Assembly (NCBI RefSeq): GCF_000699445.3 | Contig: NC_067195.1 | Coordinates: forward strand, 51,130,465 to 51,194,464 | From: Schistosoma haematobium | Taxonomy: Eukaryota > Platyhelminthes > Trematoda > Strigeidida > Schistosomatidae | Reading direction: 5' to 3' | DNA: 64,000 nucleotides | In this document: positions 21,249 through 32,148 of the stretch, one piece after another | Numbering within the stretch: position 1 is the first letter of the stretch | How the letters are laid out: each line of letters begins with the position of its first letter | Translations under genes and position numbers: made by a program | The notes under the pieces: model-generated | What the model saw: only the letters and a program-made list of their open reading frames with translations | Database searches by the model: none | Told to the model about the DNA's origin: nothing

Positions 21249-24200
21249 ATGGCTCTCCATATTCCAAAGGCTCCGGGCTTCATGTCGATGCTCAAGGAGG
21301 GTGCTAGGGTAATTTGTCAATATCCTTACAGATTTCTGTTAAGTATTTTGAAGGCCTAGAAGAGTCAGTATACCGAAATATTGAGGCATGCCTGGCACTC
21401 TCCAAGTCTATCCGATCAACATTTGGACCTTCAGGACAGAACAAAATTGTCATAAATCATGTTGGCCGGTTGTTCGTGACTAACGACGCAGCTACGATAC
21501 TCAAGGAACTTGAAGTTGCCCATCCTGCAGCTAAAATACTTGTTATGGCATCTCAACAACAAGAACAAGAAGCTGGTGATGGAACTAATGTTGTATTTCA
21601 GCTTTCCGGGGCACTTCTGGAGCAGGCTCGAGACCTTCTGAAAATGGTACGTATATGTATTCATATTTCGTTACTCAGTCAGGGTCTCTCAGTTGCTCAA
21701 GTCACCAGTGGATTCGAAATGGGATGTAAAAAGGCCTTGGAAATCTTGGATGGTAATTATGGCTTAACTGTTTAATCTCTACTGACAGAACTCGTGGTGG
21801 AGAACTTGTCTGATATACGATGTTATAAAAGTGTTTTACGTGTCATAAAGACAGCTGTTATGAGTAAACAAATCGATCTTGCTGACTTCTTATCCGAACT
21901 TATTACGAAAGCATGCAGTAAGTGTGAGATTGACATAGGTTATCTTCCTAGTCGAAACTTTACCGCAAAAATCATATTTCAACGTTGATAATATACGTGT
22001 TTTAAAGATTTTGGTAAGTTCATGGACTTTTCTCATTCCTTTCATGTTTTACCCTAATTTTTTTGAGTTGATAGTCACTAAGGTGCTTAGATGGTCCTAG
22101 TTACGGTTGCATTGTGCTCCTAAAAGGTTTCATTTTTCACTAGTGCATAGCTGGAAATGCAGATTCATTTGTTTCTAAACAACCTGAAGTCTTGACAGTT
22201 TCTGTACATAACAATGTAATGGTGTAGTTCGTTGGCATTGTTAGGGAATACTGCTAAATTTTGCTGAGTATATAGTTGACAAGTCAACCCATCTTTTCTT
22301 TATGTCCCAGTTTACATATCGCCATATTCTCACTGATTTTTTCGTTTGCGTTCATGTTATCTGTGATTCACAAACGCAACTACAGATACCGGCTTTTAGG
22401 TAATTTGCGAATGACAGCAGAGGTCATCTCTCAGTAACCAGTATCCGTCCATAAGGTTGAGATATTAGTATCCACTTATTAACAACTAGTGCTGTCATGC
22501 TTGTCAGAACTAGTTAAGATCCAGACATGTGAATGAGATGACTAAATTACTGTTCCCAATCATCCATTGTGACATAAGTAAGGTCTTTGACCAGTAAGGA
22601 TATGTAATTAAATGACGTGACTAGTGTTTCTGTCTTAGCAAGCACTTGGCATCGTGAATTGTAATTTTGTTTAATCTTCTGGGCTAAATCTCAGGAATCA
22701 TAACACTGACTTTCACTATTCGTGCATTGATCTCATCACTTACACTCCCACCAGCACTTATGCAGCTACCCAGATACACGAACTTCTAGACTACTTCTAT
22801 CTGATCACCATCCAGGGTGAGTACAGGATTAGAATCCTGCCAGTCTTGTAGAAATACTTTGCACTTCGAAGGTGCAAAGCACATACCATACCTACGGACA
22901 CTGATTGCCAACTGATTAAGTGCGGATTGCATGCCTTGGGCATTATCGCACAGTAAGACAATATCATCCGCATACTCAAGGTCGAGAAGTCTTTCTCCAG
23001 GCAACAGATCCACACCACCATTACTTACATCCATCAGAGCAGTTTTCAGAATGTCATCGATGGCAAAGTTGAAGAGGAATGGTGAGATTGGGCAACCCTG
23101 TCTAACCCCACTGCTCGAATGGAACAATGGAGAGAGGTGGTTGTATGCCCTCACTCTGCCTGAGGTGTTTGTATATAGGGCTTTTAGGATGTTAATAAAC
23201 TTCTCAGGCACACCCTTCTTCAATAGACAACCCCAGAGAACAGTCCTATCCAACGAATCGAAGGCAGCCCTGATGTCAAGAAACACTACGACTGTTGGCC
23301 TTTGATAAGTATGACGGTGTTCCAACATTTGGCGTAGGGTGAAGATATGATCAATACATCCTCGACCGGAACGAAAACCAGCCTGCTCCTCGCGAGTCAA
23401 TCTTTCTCGGGTTTTGAACAACCTACAAAGTATGACGGAAGCCAATAGCTTGGACGCAATCGGAAGTAGACTTATCCCCGATAGTTGTTACAGGAACGAC
23501 GTGAACCCTTTTTAAAGATAGGGACAACTATCGACTCATTCCATGACGTTGGTACACTCTCTAGTTCCCAGACCTTTGTAAAGAACGTCGTCAGTTCCTT
23601 AGTCAGAATGTCACCACCATCTTTAAAATGGGCCAGAGGTAAGTCATCTGGGCCCGGTGATTTGTAGCGCTTCAAGAGTTTGAGTTCCTTGTAGACTTCC
23701 TCCTCATTTGGTGGATCAGTCGTCACCGGCCGTGGAGGGCAGAACAGTCTGGTCGATGTTGCCGGAGCAGCAGGCCAGTTGAACTGCCCTTCGAAAAATT
23801 CTGCCCATCGCCCAAGACGTCGATAGATGTTAGTGATTGGCATCCCATCATCCTCGCAGATTGTTCCGCTCACACCAGACTTCTTGCTGCCAGTGGCTCG
23901 AATGAGTTGGAAGAGCTTCCGGATACAGCTGCTGCTTCCAGCTCATTAGCACGCTCCGACCACCAAGCTTCTCGGTCCTTACGCAAGCTTTGCCCAATTT
24001 CCTTACGTAACATCCTTCGTTTGTGGTCAAACTCACGGTCACGCGGAGTAGACCGACGGGCTTTAATGAGTTGTAAGGAACCTGAAGAAACCCAGTGCTT
24101 ATAAGCGGGACGTTTCGCGAACCCATGACTGACTGTACCCGCTATTTTCATGGCGTCATGCAATTGCAACCAACGCTCATCTATACTTTTCGGTGCAATG

Positions 24201-27200
24201 GTGGCTAGCCTAGAGGCTAGCTCGGTTCGATACTTACTTGCAACAGAAGTTGCAACCAGCTTGCTAACATCAATCCATTGGTGGCGGTCACTTCGTTGTC
24301 CACTGAAAAGTGAGGTAAGATTGGCGCAGACCAAGGCATGATCAGAGTCCAGATAGGTACTCCAAAAGGAGCGACAGTCTTGTACACAACCACGCCAGCG
24401 GTAACTGATCGCGGTGTGATCAATCTGAGTTCAGGCTTGGGATGCAGAAGGAGGACGCCAGGTGGCACATCGGTGATGACTGTGCCGAAAGTTATTGCTA
24501 GCCAGAAACAGGTTGTGGTCTGTGCACAGTTGCAGAAGACGGTCCCCGTTATTTATCCTGCGGCCAACGAGTCCCCATCGGCCACCTAAACGACCCTCTT
24601 CTGCGCCTAGACCCCCGACCTGAGCATTCAAGTCTCCGGCTAGTACTACAATATCTGTCGAACGCACTTTCTGGAGAAGAACAGATAACTGGTGGTAAAA
24701 CTCATCCTTGATTGCATCCGGACTGCAATCTGTCGGGGCATAGGCGGAGATGACGAAACGACGCCGCTTCTCACGCCGGTTTCTCACTTTGGTGGAACTT
24801 TCTAATCTAACAGCACATAACCGACTGTTAATGGCGATCCAATCGACTAGTGCTGCCTCAGCTCTAGCGCTTAGCGCGACACCAACGCCAGCAAGACCAG
24901 ACGAATATGCCACAGGGTCCCTGGATAAACCACGTAAAACAATCTTTTTGAAGCGACAGATTGAGAGCGAATTTGTAGTAATTCACCAGAGTCTTGAATA
25001 CGGGTCTCGGATAGACAGCAAACGTCGATATTAAGACTTTCCAAAGACATAGCCAGCCCTATCTGTTGTCCGACCTGCTTAAGTGTGCGAACGTTGAAAG
25101 CAGCCAGTTTGAATGGTGCACGTGGTTTCAGAAAAACTGCTTCAGTACTCATATTCGGTGGTAACATACAATTTTCAACCGGACAACGACTCGAGAACGT
25201 TTAGATAGAGTCGAATTTCCACCAAAGACGAGCCGCTGTATAAGTATAAAAGAGGGTGAATAATGTGGTAAATAATAATAGTAATAATAATCGTTTGATT
25301 GTTAGTTGAAGCGAGTAAAGTAGTTTCCATAATTATAGGCAGTTTATCATGTTTGTGTGTGGGCTGTGATACTGCCCGGGTGCCCAGACCGAAGCAGGTG
25401 GTTATCTTAGGGGGCCACGCCCCGAGCCTTTGACCTAAAGGTCTAACCCACAAGGCAGTGGAGCATCGTAAGGAGATGCAGTCCCATGGTAGCAGGTGAC
25501 CAACGATTGGTTCATACGCCATTTGTTCCCGCAGGATACTGGAGCCCATGTGCACCATTGGTTTGGGATCCGGTTAAAGCGCCGGACTTTCGCTTTTCGT
25601 CCTCATTTTCGTAAGCAACACCCCCGCCACGAGAAGGCAGTGAGTCGGACTTCCCTGTCAGAGGCTGTATACGCGTGGCCGTGTGAGAGTATTTCGAGAG
25701 GGATATTTGACTCTCCCCACTCTTGGCCGTACCAGGACATTTGGAGTAACCCCGTAGCGATAGAAGTAGTAAGGGTATCAGTAATAGTAAGAATGTTAAA
25801 CAATATAATTCAATGCGAAAATATGGGCTCATGGAACAGACGATTGAGAAAAGCCAACAAAAGTCTGAGTAAAGAAATAGATCAATTGCACCTGTGCCAT
25901 CGCGAATGATCCTAAACAATGTCACTCAGTCTTAAACCACTGGTTACGATAATCGCGCGGGCCCCAACCAGGTAGTTCACGCTTAATCTACATTGGTCAG
26001 TCTGATTGTCAATGTCTTCATGAACCAATGCCACGTTTTGGTTTGGGTACTCATAGCTTCCTTTCATCCTGATCATACACTAAGGAATATCCTATCCAGG
26101 TGATCTCACCTGCTGCTATAGGTATGGGGGTGGTTACAACTTCTGGGCAAAGCATACTGTTAGTGATTACTTTTAAGTGCACTGAAAAGAAAATCAGATT
26201 AGTAATGATCTTAGCAACCTAAGGGCGTGACCACGAAGCTGTTGGGACGACTGATTGTGGTGTCAGTCAGCAACAAGGTAGGACCAGGCACATGTGTGGA
26301 TCGGTCCAAGTTGCCATACCTCATTAGCACAGCAAGACGAACACCGAATTCATAGTAGTTAATTCAGTGGTGGTAATATATAGAAGAAGGGTTGCATATG
26401 AGGACATAGTACGGGAAGATAGAATTAGTTCATAGAAAGAAAGATATAAAGTGATTTTAATCTCATAGTTTAAAGAAAGATAAAAGAATGTATACACCGA
26501 CGCCATTGTGATCGATTCTGAGCCATGTCACCCAGAGTCTCCAACCATTGGTTCTGATAGTTACGCGGACCTCAACCAAGTAGTCTTCATCTACCAACAT
26601 GGCTCAGACTAGAAGTTAGTGACTTTGTGGACTGATGGCACGTTTTGGTTCTGCCGCCCCTAACTTCCTCCCAACCATCTCCAACACTAGTCAGCATTGC
26701 GCGTTGTGGCAATCGGTGTCCAGGTATACGCAACATGTGGCCCAACCATCTCAGTCGATGAAGATTCACAACCTCATCAACTGATTAACCATCATTCCCC
26801 AATACCCTGTGTCTAGCTTCACTATTACTTACCCGGTGATCCCGGCAGACGCCAGCAATATTTCTAAGGCATCTGTGGTCAAATACTAGTAGCTTATGAG
26901 TATCTTCTACTCTTAATGGCCACTTTTCGCTGCCGTAAAGTAAAACGGAACGAACTGCTGTGCAGTATACTCGTCCCTTAATTGATAAGTGGATATCTCG
27001 TCTTCGTCATAGTTAACGTTACCTATGGCGTTTGTGGTGTCACAGCGTTTTGGTGAGTAGCTCGTGAAAAGTCCCCTCCTTTCCTCTTCATATTATGTTT
27101 GTTTGGCACACTATTTTCGATCTTTATCACTGTATTAAATTCAATGCATTAAATAAACATTTAGTCACATTCGGCGTGACTAATTTTTGTCCATAATGTC

Positions 27201-30200
27201 TGTACTTCACTGTCTAAAATAATTGAACTTAGATATAGTCCATATCTAACGAGATAGTTGAGTTACACAAGCATATCTTTAATTACTGTCTTACAATAAA
27301 CCAGAAAAATTGAAAAAATAGTCTTACATGTTCAAGTTTAAGAACTAACCAAATTTGTACTAATGACTTCGGGTGACGGTCGTAATCTTTCGCCCCTCTA
27401 TCTTGAGTCCGAGCATCCCTTCCTACGTACTTTTCCACTGTTCTTAAATCATATTCGTAAGGTTTAATCTTACCTTTTTTATCATTGCCACTCCATTTCT
27501 TTGATCCAATGTCACTCATATCGTCGTCCTAATCAGGTATGACAGCTCGCGGCAACGCACATCTGTAGGGAGCTCTGTGCTTGATGTCTATCAGTCTTCT
27601 AATGATATCTCTAGCTCATTTTGAAGTAGGTAAAAGCGCTGTTCCCAATACCTATTGCACAATTTTCAGTGTCGACATAGATTATTCGTATTTCTTGGAT
27701 ATCCTTGAGTTTTAATATCTTCATCTTTGATCGGTCAACGTCAACCTTTAGTCGCAATCGCTCCAAATAATGCACGCGTGAGAGCGAATTGAGTGATTAA
27801 CTTTCCTTAAAGCAGTGCATGGAAAGTATGAGGCATCACACCCGATTCAGCGTTACAAAGACCTCTACACTTTCAGTGGCTGCTCTATTAATCAGCCTTG
27901 ACTTAGTGTCCGTCCTAGCAAGTCCACTTGTGTCCGAGCAAAAACGTGCATTGGTATTCGTGTTCTTTACTGTATTTTGCATAAATCCATCTAAATAAAA
28001 AAAGTCAGTGATAGAAAATCATTTATACATCCAATTAAAAAAATTGAAACATGAAATTACTTTTTATTCTAAACAAATCAAAACGTAAATGTATGTAGTT
28101 TACTCATTTTCATTCGCCTCCCAAAGTGCCGTTACTAATGTCAGACTTCCTATTAAAATTTCAATGAGCATGATTTATACGTGATGGTCGCAAATGCCGA
28201 CGAATAATAAGTTTCTTACACCGTTTTACCTTTAATTGTCACATTTTAGTTCCATTTTAATACTTCAATAAATATTGTCTTATTCTGATACTAACGATAC
28301 TGTACCTCAAATGCTCGGCTTTATTATTTGACATAAATCTCTTCTGGTTATTGTATTTCAGTTGATGTAACTTTATCTAAATTACCCATTTTACGTAACA
28401 ACTTCATAGGGTGCTGGTGTCAACCAGTCGAAAATGATTAAAGGTATGGTATTTCGACGGGAAACTGAAGGAGAGGTCAAGGAAGTTTTTAATGGAAAAG
28501 TTGCAATTTTCTCTTGCCCCGTTGATGCCCTTCAAACGGAAACAAAAGGAACAGTTTTACTTACATCTGCGGATGAACTCACAAAATTTAGTAAAGGAGA
28601 GGAGGACTTGGTGGAAAAAGTAAATTATTTTTGCGTGTGTTTACCTGAAGTATTTGTTATAATTGAGATATGGAAAGTATACTACTTAGTTTGATAGCTA
28701 TTGTGATTTAATGTCTATCACTGATTCAAACCACATTATTTATTACAAGCAAGACAAACTACTTCATGTGAGTCCCCTGAATTTGGGTTTTCACTTAGCT
28801 AGTTTACGACAAAATTTTTAAGTTTCACTTGCAAAATCATAATACTGTAGACCAAACACGTTACTTATTCTGAGCCGTCTTTCAACCGCAAACAAAAAGC
28901 ATACTTTTACCAACCCATTTTAGATTGTTTTATTTATTTCTTTATAACTTTCACACCTTACTAGCATTATAAACTTTAGATACAGTCGGAACCTATAACT
29001 CTTATTACCTTTTGTAATTTACTCACTTGTCACTAATATTACTTTTTCAGCATATGCGTTCTCTTTCGGATGCTGGAGTGAAAGTTATCGTTAGTGGAGG
29101 CAAAGTTGGGGAATTGGCACTACATTACGCCAACAAATTGAATATGATGGTAGTAAAGCTCAGCAGCAAGTTTGATGTTCGACGTCTCTGTCAAGCAACC
29201 GGTGCGTCAGCTCTCCCTCAGTTAGTAACACCCACTCCTGAGGAACTTGGGACCATTAGTCATGTTTATTCGGACGAAATAGCTGACGCAAGTGTAGTTA
29301 TTTTCGAACAAGGTAAGTTCACTGGGATATCATTCTACCTGATTTTAAAAAGTTCTGATTACTACAGTCACAGTTAATAATTTCTATTTCTGATTTATAA
29401 CAGACACACATGAGGGAACCGTCGTTACATTATTGATTCGGGGAAGTACGGAAAACATAATGGATGATGTTGAACGTGCTATTGATGATGGTGTCAACAC
29501 ATTCAAATGCCTTACGCGTAGTCCTAAATTGGTTGCAGGTGCCGGAGCAACGGAAATAGAGCTGGCTCGCCGTCTCGTATCGTACGCTGGTACAGTACCT
29601 GGTCTTGAACAGTATGCTATCAGAGAGTTTGCCCGGGCTTTTGAGGTTGTTGTAAAAGTACTTGCCGAAAACTCTGGACAGAAGGTTTGTGAGCTTTAAT
29701 ATATTTGTCTAATTTTTACTACAAGTTCATATAAATAAAGCTAGTGTCACAATAACTGTCTTGTAATTTTATTGGTTTTTGCTTTATCGGGCACATCAAG
29801 AATTGGTTTTTGTGTATAAAGGTACTCTATTTTCATGCGACAGTAATCCCCAGTGTTTTGAACCAATCTGTAAACATTGTAACAGACAGCTCTTTGTAAT
29901 GAGAGTGTTGTTACTTATTCACATGCACGAAACAGCTGTCCAGTGCTTCCAGGTTTTCAATAGCTTTCCAATCTAAATCGGTTCATAATTTTAGTAACAT
30001 TCTACAATCTCGTCAACCTTATACTGACAAAGATTTTTTTCTTTTCATCTGTCTTTTTATAAGATCACTGAAATAGTTGCTATTTTGTACGCTAAACATG
30101 AATCTGGTCAAATACATACTGGTTTAGTCACTCAACCAAATGGTGAAGTATCTGTTAACGATTCTGTCAAATTCGAGGTTTTGGATCTCCATCTTTTAAA

Positions 30201-30941
30201 ACATTGGGCTATTCGACTTGCGACAAATGCTGCGAACACTATACTCCGCGTCGATCAGGTAAACATTTTAAAATAAATTGTCAAATGTAGGTGTATTCAT
30301 GTAGCAAGTGTTAAATCGATTGATAATGAATACATTTACAAATACTTTGATGCCTTTAGTTAAAAAATCTATTTTCTTACAAAACGTAGTTTTCGTTCCG
30401 CTCAATACTTGTCCCTTTGAGTTTAGAATAGAGATTTGACTTATTATTTGTAGTGGTAAAAATAAATTATAAGCAAACTATAAAAGAGTAATCTCAAATT
30501 TACGAGTGTTGATCGCTAGAAAAATGTTCATATCTAATTAGTCATATTTCTTTTGATATTCGAATTCCACAGCACTCCTATATTTATGTCAGAAACAGCT
30601 CAGTAACCACATACATAGTTGAATTAACCCTTAAGCAGTACATTTCATGCTTCTGTTATACCATCATTATCAATGCATAGAATAAACTGTCTATCATCTA
30701 TATATCCCTCTTGAATTATTCATACTGACGATGTGTTGCATTCTGTAATGGTTATTAGACCACTGAGATACTATTAGTTGATGTATATCTGATTTCAGAT
30801 TTCCAGAAGATTAATCTGTCTCTCCCTTTAGTCTATGCCTGTTTTTTAACTCACTTGTTTCGGAAAACTTTTCAGATTATTATGGCACGCCCAGCTGGTG
30901 GACCGAAACCTCGTCAACCAGGAGCTATGGATGAAGATTAA
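21249..30941 (+). CDS. CCT8: T-complex protein 1 subunit theta (CCT8), complete, 10 exons
   Basis: Theta subunit of the eight-membered cytosolic chaperonin TRiC/CCT, which folds actin, tubulin and other proteins with ATP. Exons: 21249-21308, 21344-21646, 21683-21752, 21789-21917, 21952-22013, 28410-28619, 29051-29312, 29404-29684, 30064-30258, 30876-30941. All introns are GT-AG and phases agree. The product is 545 aa, close to the usual ~548. It starts MALHIPKAPGF, nearly identical to animal CCT8. It has 'RSTFGPSGQNK' (residues 44-54), 'TNDAATIL' (66-73) and the ATP-site motif GDGTN (98-102), plus 'DDGVNTFK' and 'GAGATEIELA' in exon 8. The end 'ARPAGGPKPRQP' matches the family tail. Introns 1-4 are 35, 36, 36 and 34 nt; intron 5 is 6396 nt and filled with retroelements. 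Confidence 0.97.
21309..21951 (+). other. Four micro-introns of CCT8 (34-36 nt)
   Basis: 21309-21343 (35 nt), 21647-21682 (36), 21753-21788 (36) and 21918-21951 (34). Each starts GT and ends AG, and removal restores the conserved CCT8 sequence. Intron 2 (21647-21682) is a multiple of three with no stop, so retention would add 12 residues in frame. Micro-introns at the 5' end of genes are well known in schistosomes. Confidence 0.93.
22786..23445 (-). pseudogene. RTE reverse transcriptase palm
   Basis: 219-codon frame with 'EEQAGFRSGRGCIDHIF', 'FLDIRAAFDSLDRTVLW' (motif A), 'SSSGVRQGCPISPFLF' (motif B) and 'LEYADDIVLL' (motif C). All catalytic aspartates are present. It is separated by a frameshift near 23450-23470 from the N-terminal RT frame at 23472-23873. 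Confidence 0.85.
23472..23873 (-). pseudogene. RTE linker and RT N-terminal motifs
   Basis: 133-codon frame: 'GRWAEFFEGQFNWP' linker, then 'LKRYKSPGPDDLPLAHFKDG' and 'VPTSWNESIVVPIFKKG' and 'CNNYRG', the conserved opening of RTE reverse transcriptases. It overlaps the end of the linker frame 23848-24334 ('DVSKLVATSVASKYRTEL', 'RLATIAPKSIDERW'). Confidence 0.82.
24300..25167 (-). pseudogene. RTE APE endonuclease, frameshifted
   Basis: Read in three frames. The N-terminus (25167-24960) has 'FKLAAFNVRTLKQVGQQIGL' and 'CCLSETRIQD' (catalytic Glu). The middle (24913-24431) has 'FVISAYAPTDCSPDAIKDEF' and 'VVLAGDLNAQVG' (D-x-N). The end (about 24430-24310) has 'TQIDHTAISYRW' and the S-D-H motif. 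The key residues survive but the reading frame does not. Confidence 0.82.
25780..26130 (-). repeat. Older RTE 3'-end fragment
   Basis: 25905-26060 aligns with 26520-26660 in the same orientation (shared tracts such as GGTTACGATAAT/GGTTCTGATAGT, CCAACCAGGTAGT and GCCACGTTTTGGTTT), so it is an older copy of the RTE C-terminal/3' UTR region. Boundaries approximate. Confidence 0.55.
26262..27012 (-). repeat. Left arm of a 751 bp inverted repeat (5'-truncated RTE copy)
   Basis: Reverse complement of 34094-34844; paired positions sum to 61106. I compared several hundred bases and saw no difference; two encoded 60-aa frames (26587-26769, 26324-26506) are identical to those of the right arm (34337-34519, 34600-34782). 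It encodes the RTE RT C-terminus ('NLHRLRWLGHMLRIPGH') plus 3' UTR, ending in the CTGACTGAC tail. TTGTGGTGTCA at 26255-26265 and 27032-27042 could be its target duplication. Confidence 0.93.
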
Positions 30942-30957
30942 TAAAAAATACAATAAA
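30939..30957 (+). terminator. CCT8 stop and polyadenylation signal
   Basis: Stop TAA 30939-30941. AATAAA occurs at 30940-30945 (overlapping the stop) and 30952-30957, with another at 31040-31045. The second or third is the more likely signal; this implies a very short 3' UTR. Confidence 0.5.
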
Positions 30958-32148
30958 CCCATTAATAATAACAATGATAGGTTCCTGACTGCATTCGTGT
31001 TGTTGGCTTCTCGATTATCTCATTGTAATGTATATTTCGAATAAATTACTGTGAAAAATCTGCGCTTTTTTCCTGGTTTCAAATGGTTCTTCAGCCATGT
31101 TCATTTTTTGGCTTCTTCCTAAAGCCTGATTGTTTGAATACCTAAATAAATATGTTACAATGCGCCGTATTATATTTGCAGAAATTAAGTTAAAAATAGT
31201 AGTTATGAAGCAAAGAAATAGTATCGTCAGTGTGATGAATATGTTTGACAGGTCTCGTTCTGAAGGATTGCTCGCAACATGTAACTTTTTATGAACAGAA
31301 ATGGATGGTGGCTAGCAATAATGTCCAGGGCATTCAATTCGTCTTATTTTGGACCTTTCATCTGGATGTGCCTGCGTCCCAGAGTTGGTGTTCAATTCAG
31401 GACTCAAACCCATTACCGTTCGTTTCGAAAACCATCGCGTCCGAATACGTGTATTTCAGTTTAACAACACGAAAATCTTTATGAACACAATGAGTCTTTA
31501 TTGCATTTTTTATAAGTTAATATTTCGTGGCCAAAAGTGGTTGTATTCACCCTTGTTCATGTGGTCAGATTTTGGTTTTACCGATTAAGCTTACGTAACC
31601 TGATTTCTTTTGTATAGAAATAGTATCAATAACATCTTGATGGCTAGTGTTTGATAATCGTCTCCAAATCAGTCAGTCAGCTGCAACGTAAGACCAGGCA
31701 CATATGTGCATATCATCAATCCATTTATTTTGTTTTTTATGCTATGCCTAAATTAAAAATAGTGTGTACATTTTAGTGAACTATTTTTATGAATTGTTTG
31801 AGATACGTACATTATGATCATGAAGAATTACTAAGTATTAGTATTATAATTATCTGATTACACATCATCGATGCTTGGGAATCAATGTTGTGGTTAAATG
31901 GTCATTAGTGCTCAGAAAACTAATATTTTTCAAGGTTATTCGGTAGCCTCCTCACACAGTAGTGTGAGTTATAGGTTTAATTGAAGTTGTTGATAAGCTA
32001 GTTAACGATGCCTTACAAAGAATTGCCATTTGTAAATCTACATTCTTATATATCACATATATTTCGGTTCTTTCTTGTTTAAAGATTCAAACTGACGCTG
32101 TTGTGTTGGGAATCATATTACTAATTTTGTTAATCTTCTGTCCCATAC
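30958..32148. other. Intergenic between CCT8 and DNAJC11
   Basis: No gene supported. 31672-31735 (…CAGTCAGTCAGCTGCAACGTAAGACCAGGCACAT…) resembles the 3' tip of the RTE family (compare 26262-26305), minus orientation. Two overlapping frames at 31245-31588 lack recognisable domains. Confidence 0.5.

Larger units (their letters stand above)
22690..25760 (-). mobile_element. RTE-clade element, antisense in CCT8 intron 5, 3'-truncated
   Basis: From high to low coordinates: a 5' leader (about 25760-25170, with a GC-rich part near 25370-25500), APE endonuclease (25167-24300), linker (24334-23848), RT N-terminus (23873-23472) and RT palm (23445-22786). It stops shortly after 'YLGSCISAGGSVSDEINARI' at about 22690; the remaining thumb, C-terminus and 3' UTR seen in related copies are absent. 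Loss of the 3' end is unusual for a target-primed insertion and suggests later deletion. At least three frameshifts are present. The exact 5' end is uncertain. Confidence 0.8.
22014..28409 (+). other. CCT8 intron 5, 6.4 kb
   Basis: Bounded by GTAAGT at 22014 and TTCATAG at 28403-28409. It holds a minus-strand RTE copy (22690-25760), an older RTE 3' fragment (25780-26130) and a 751 bp 5'-truncated RTE copy (26262-27012). 22014-22689 and 27013-28409 have no recognised feature. Confidence 0.9.

Noticed and set aside
21431..21664. Minus-strand frame opposite CCT8 exon 2
   Set aside because: It is the antisense shadow of a well supported exon.
31245..31588. Two overlapping 79-codon frames between CCT8 and DNAJC11
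   Set aside because: They overlap in different frames and have no domain features; probably repeat-derived or chance.
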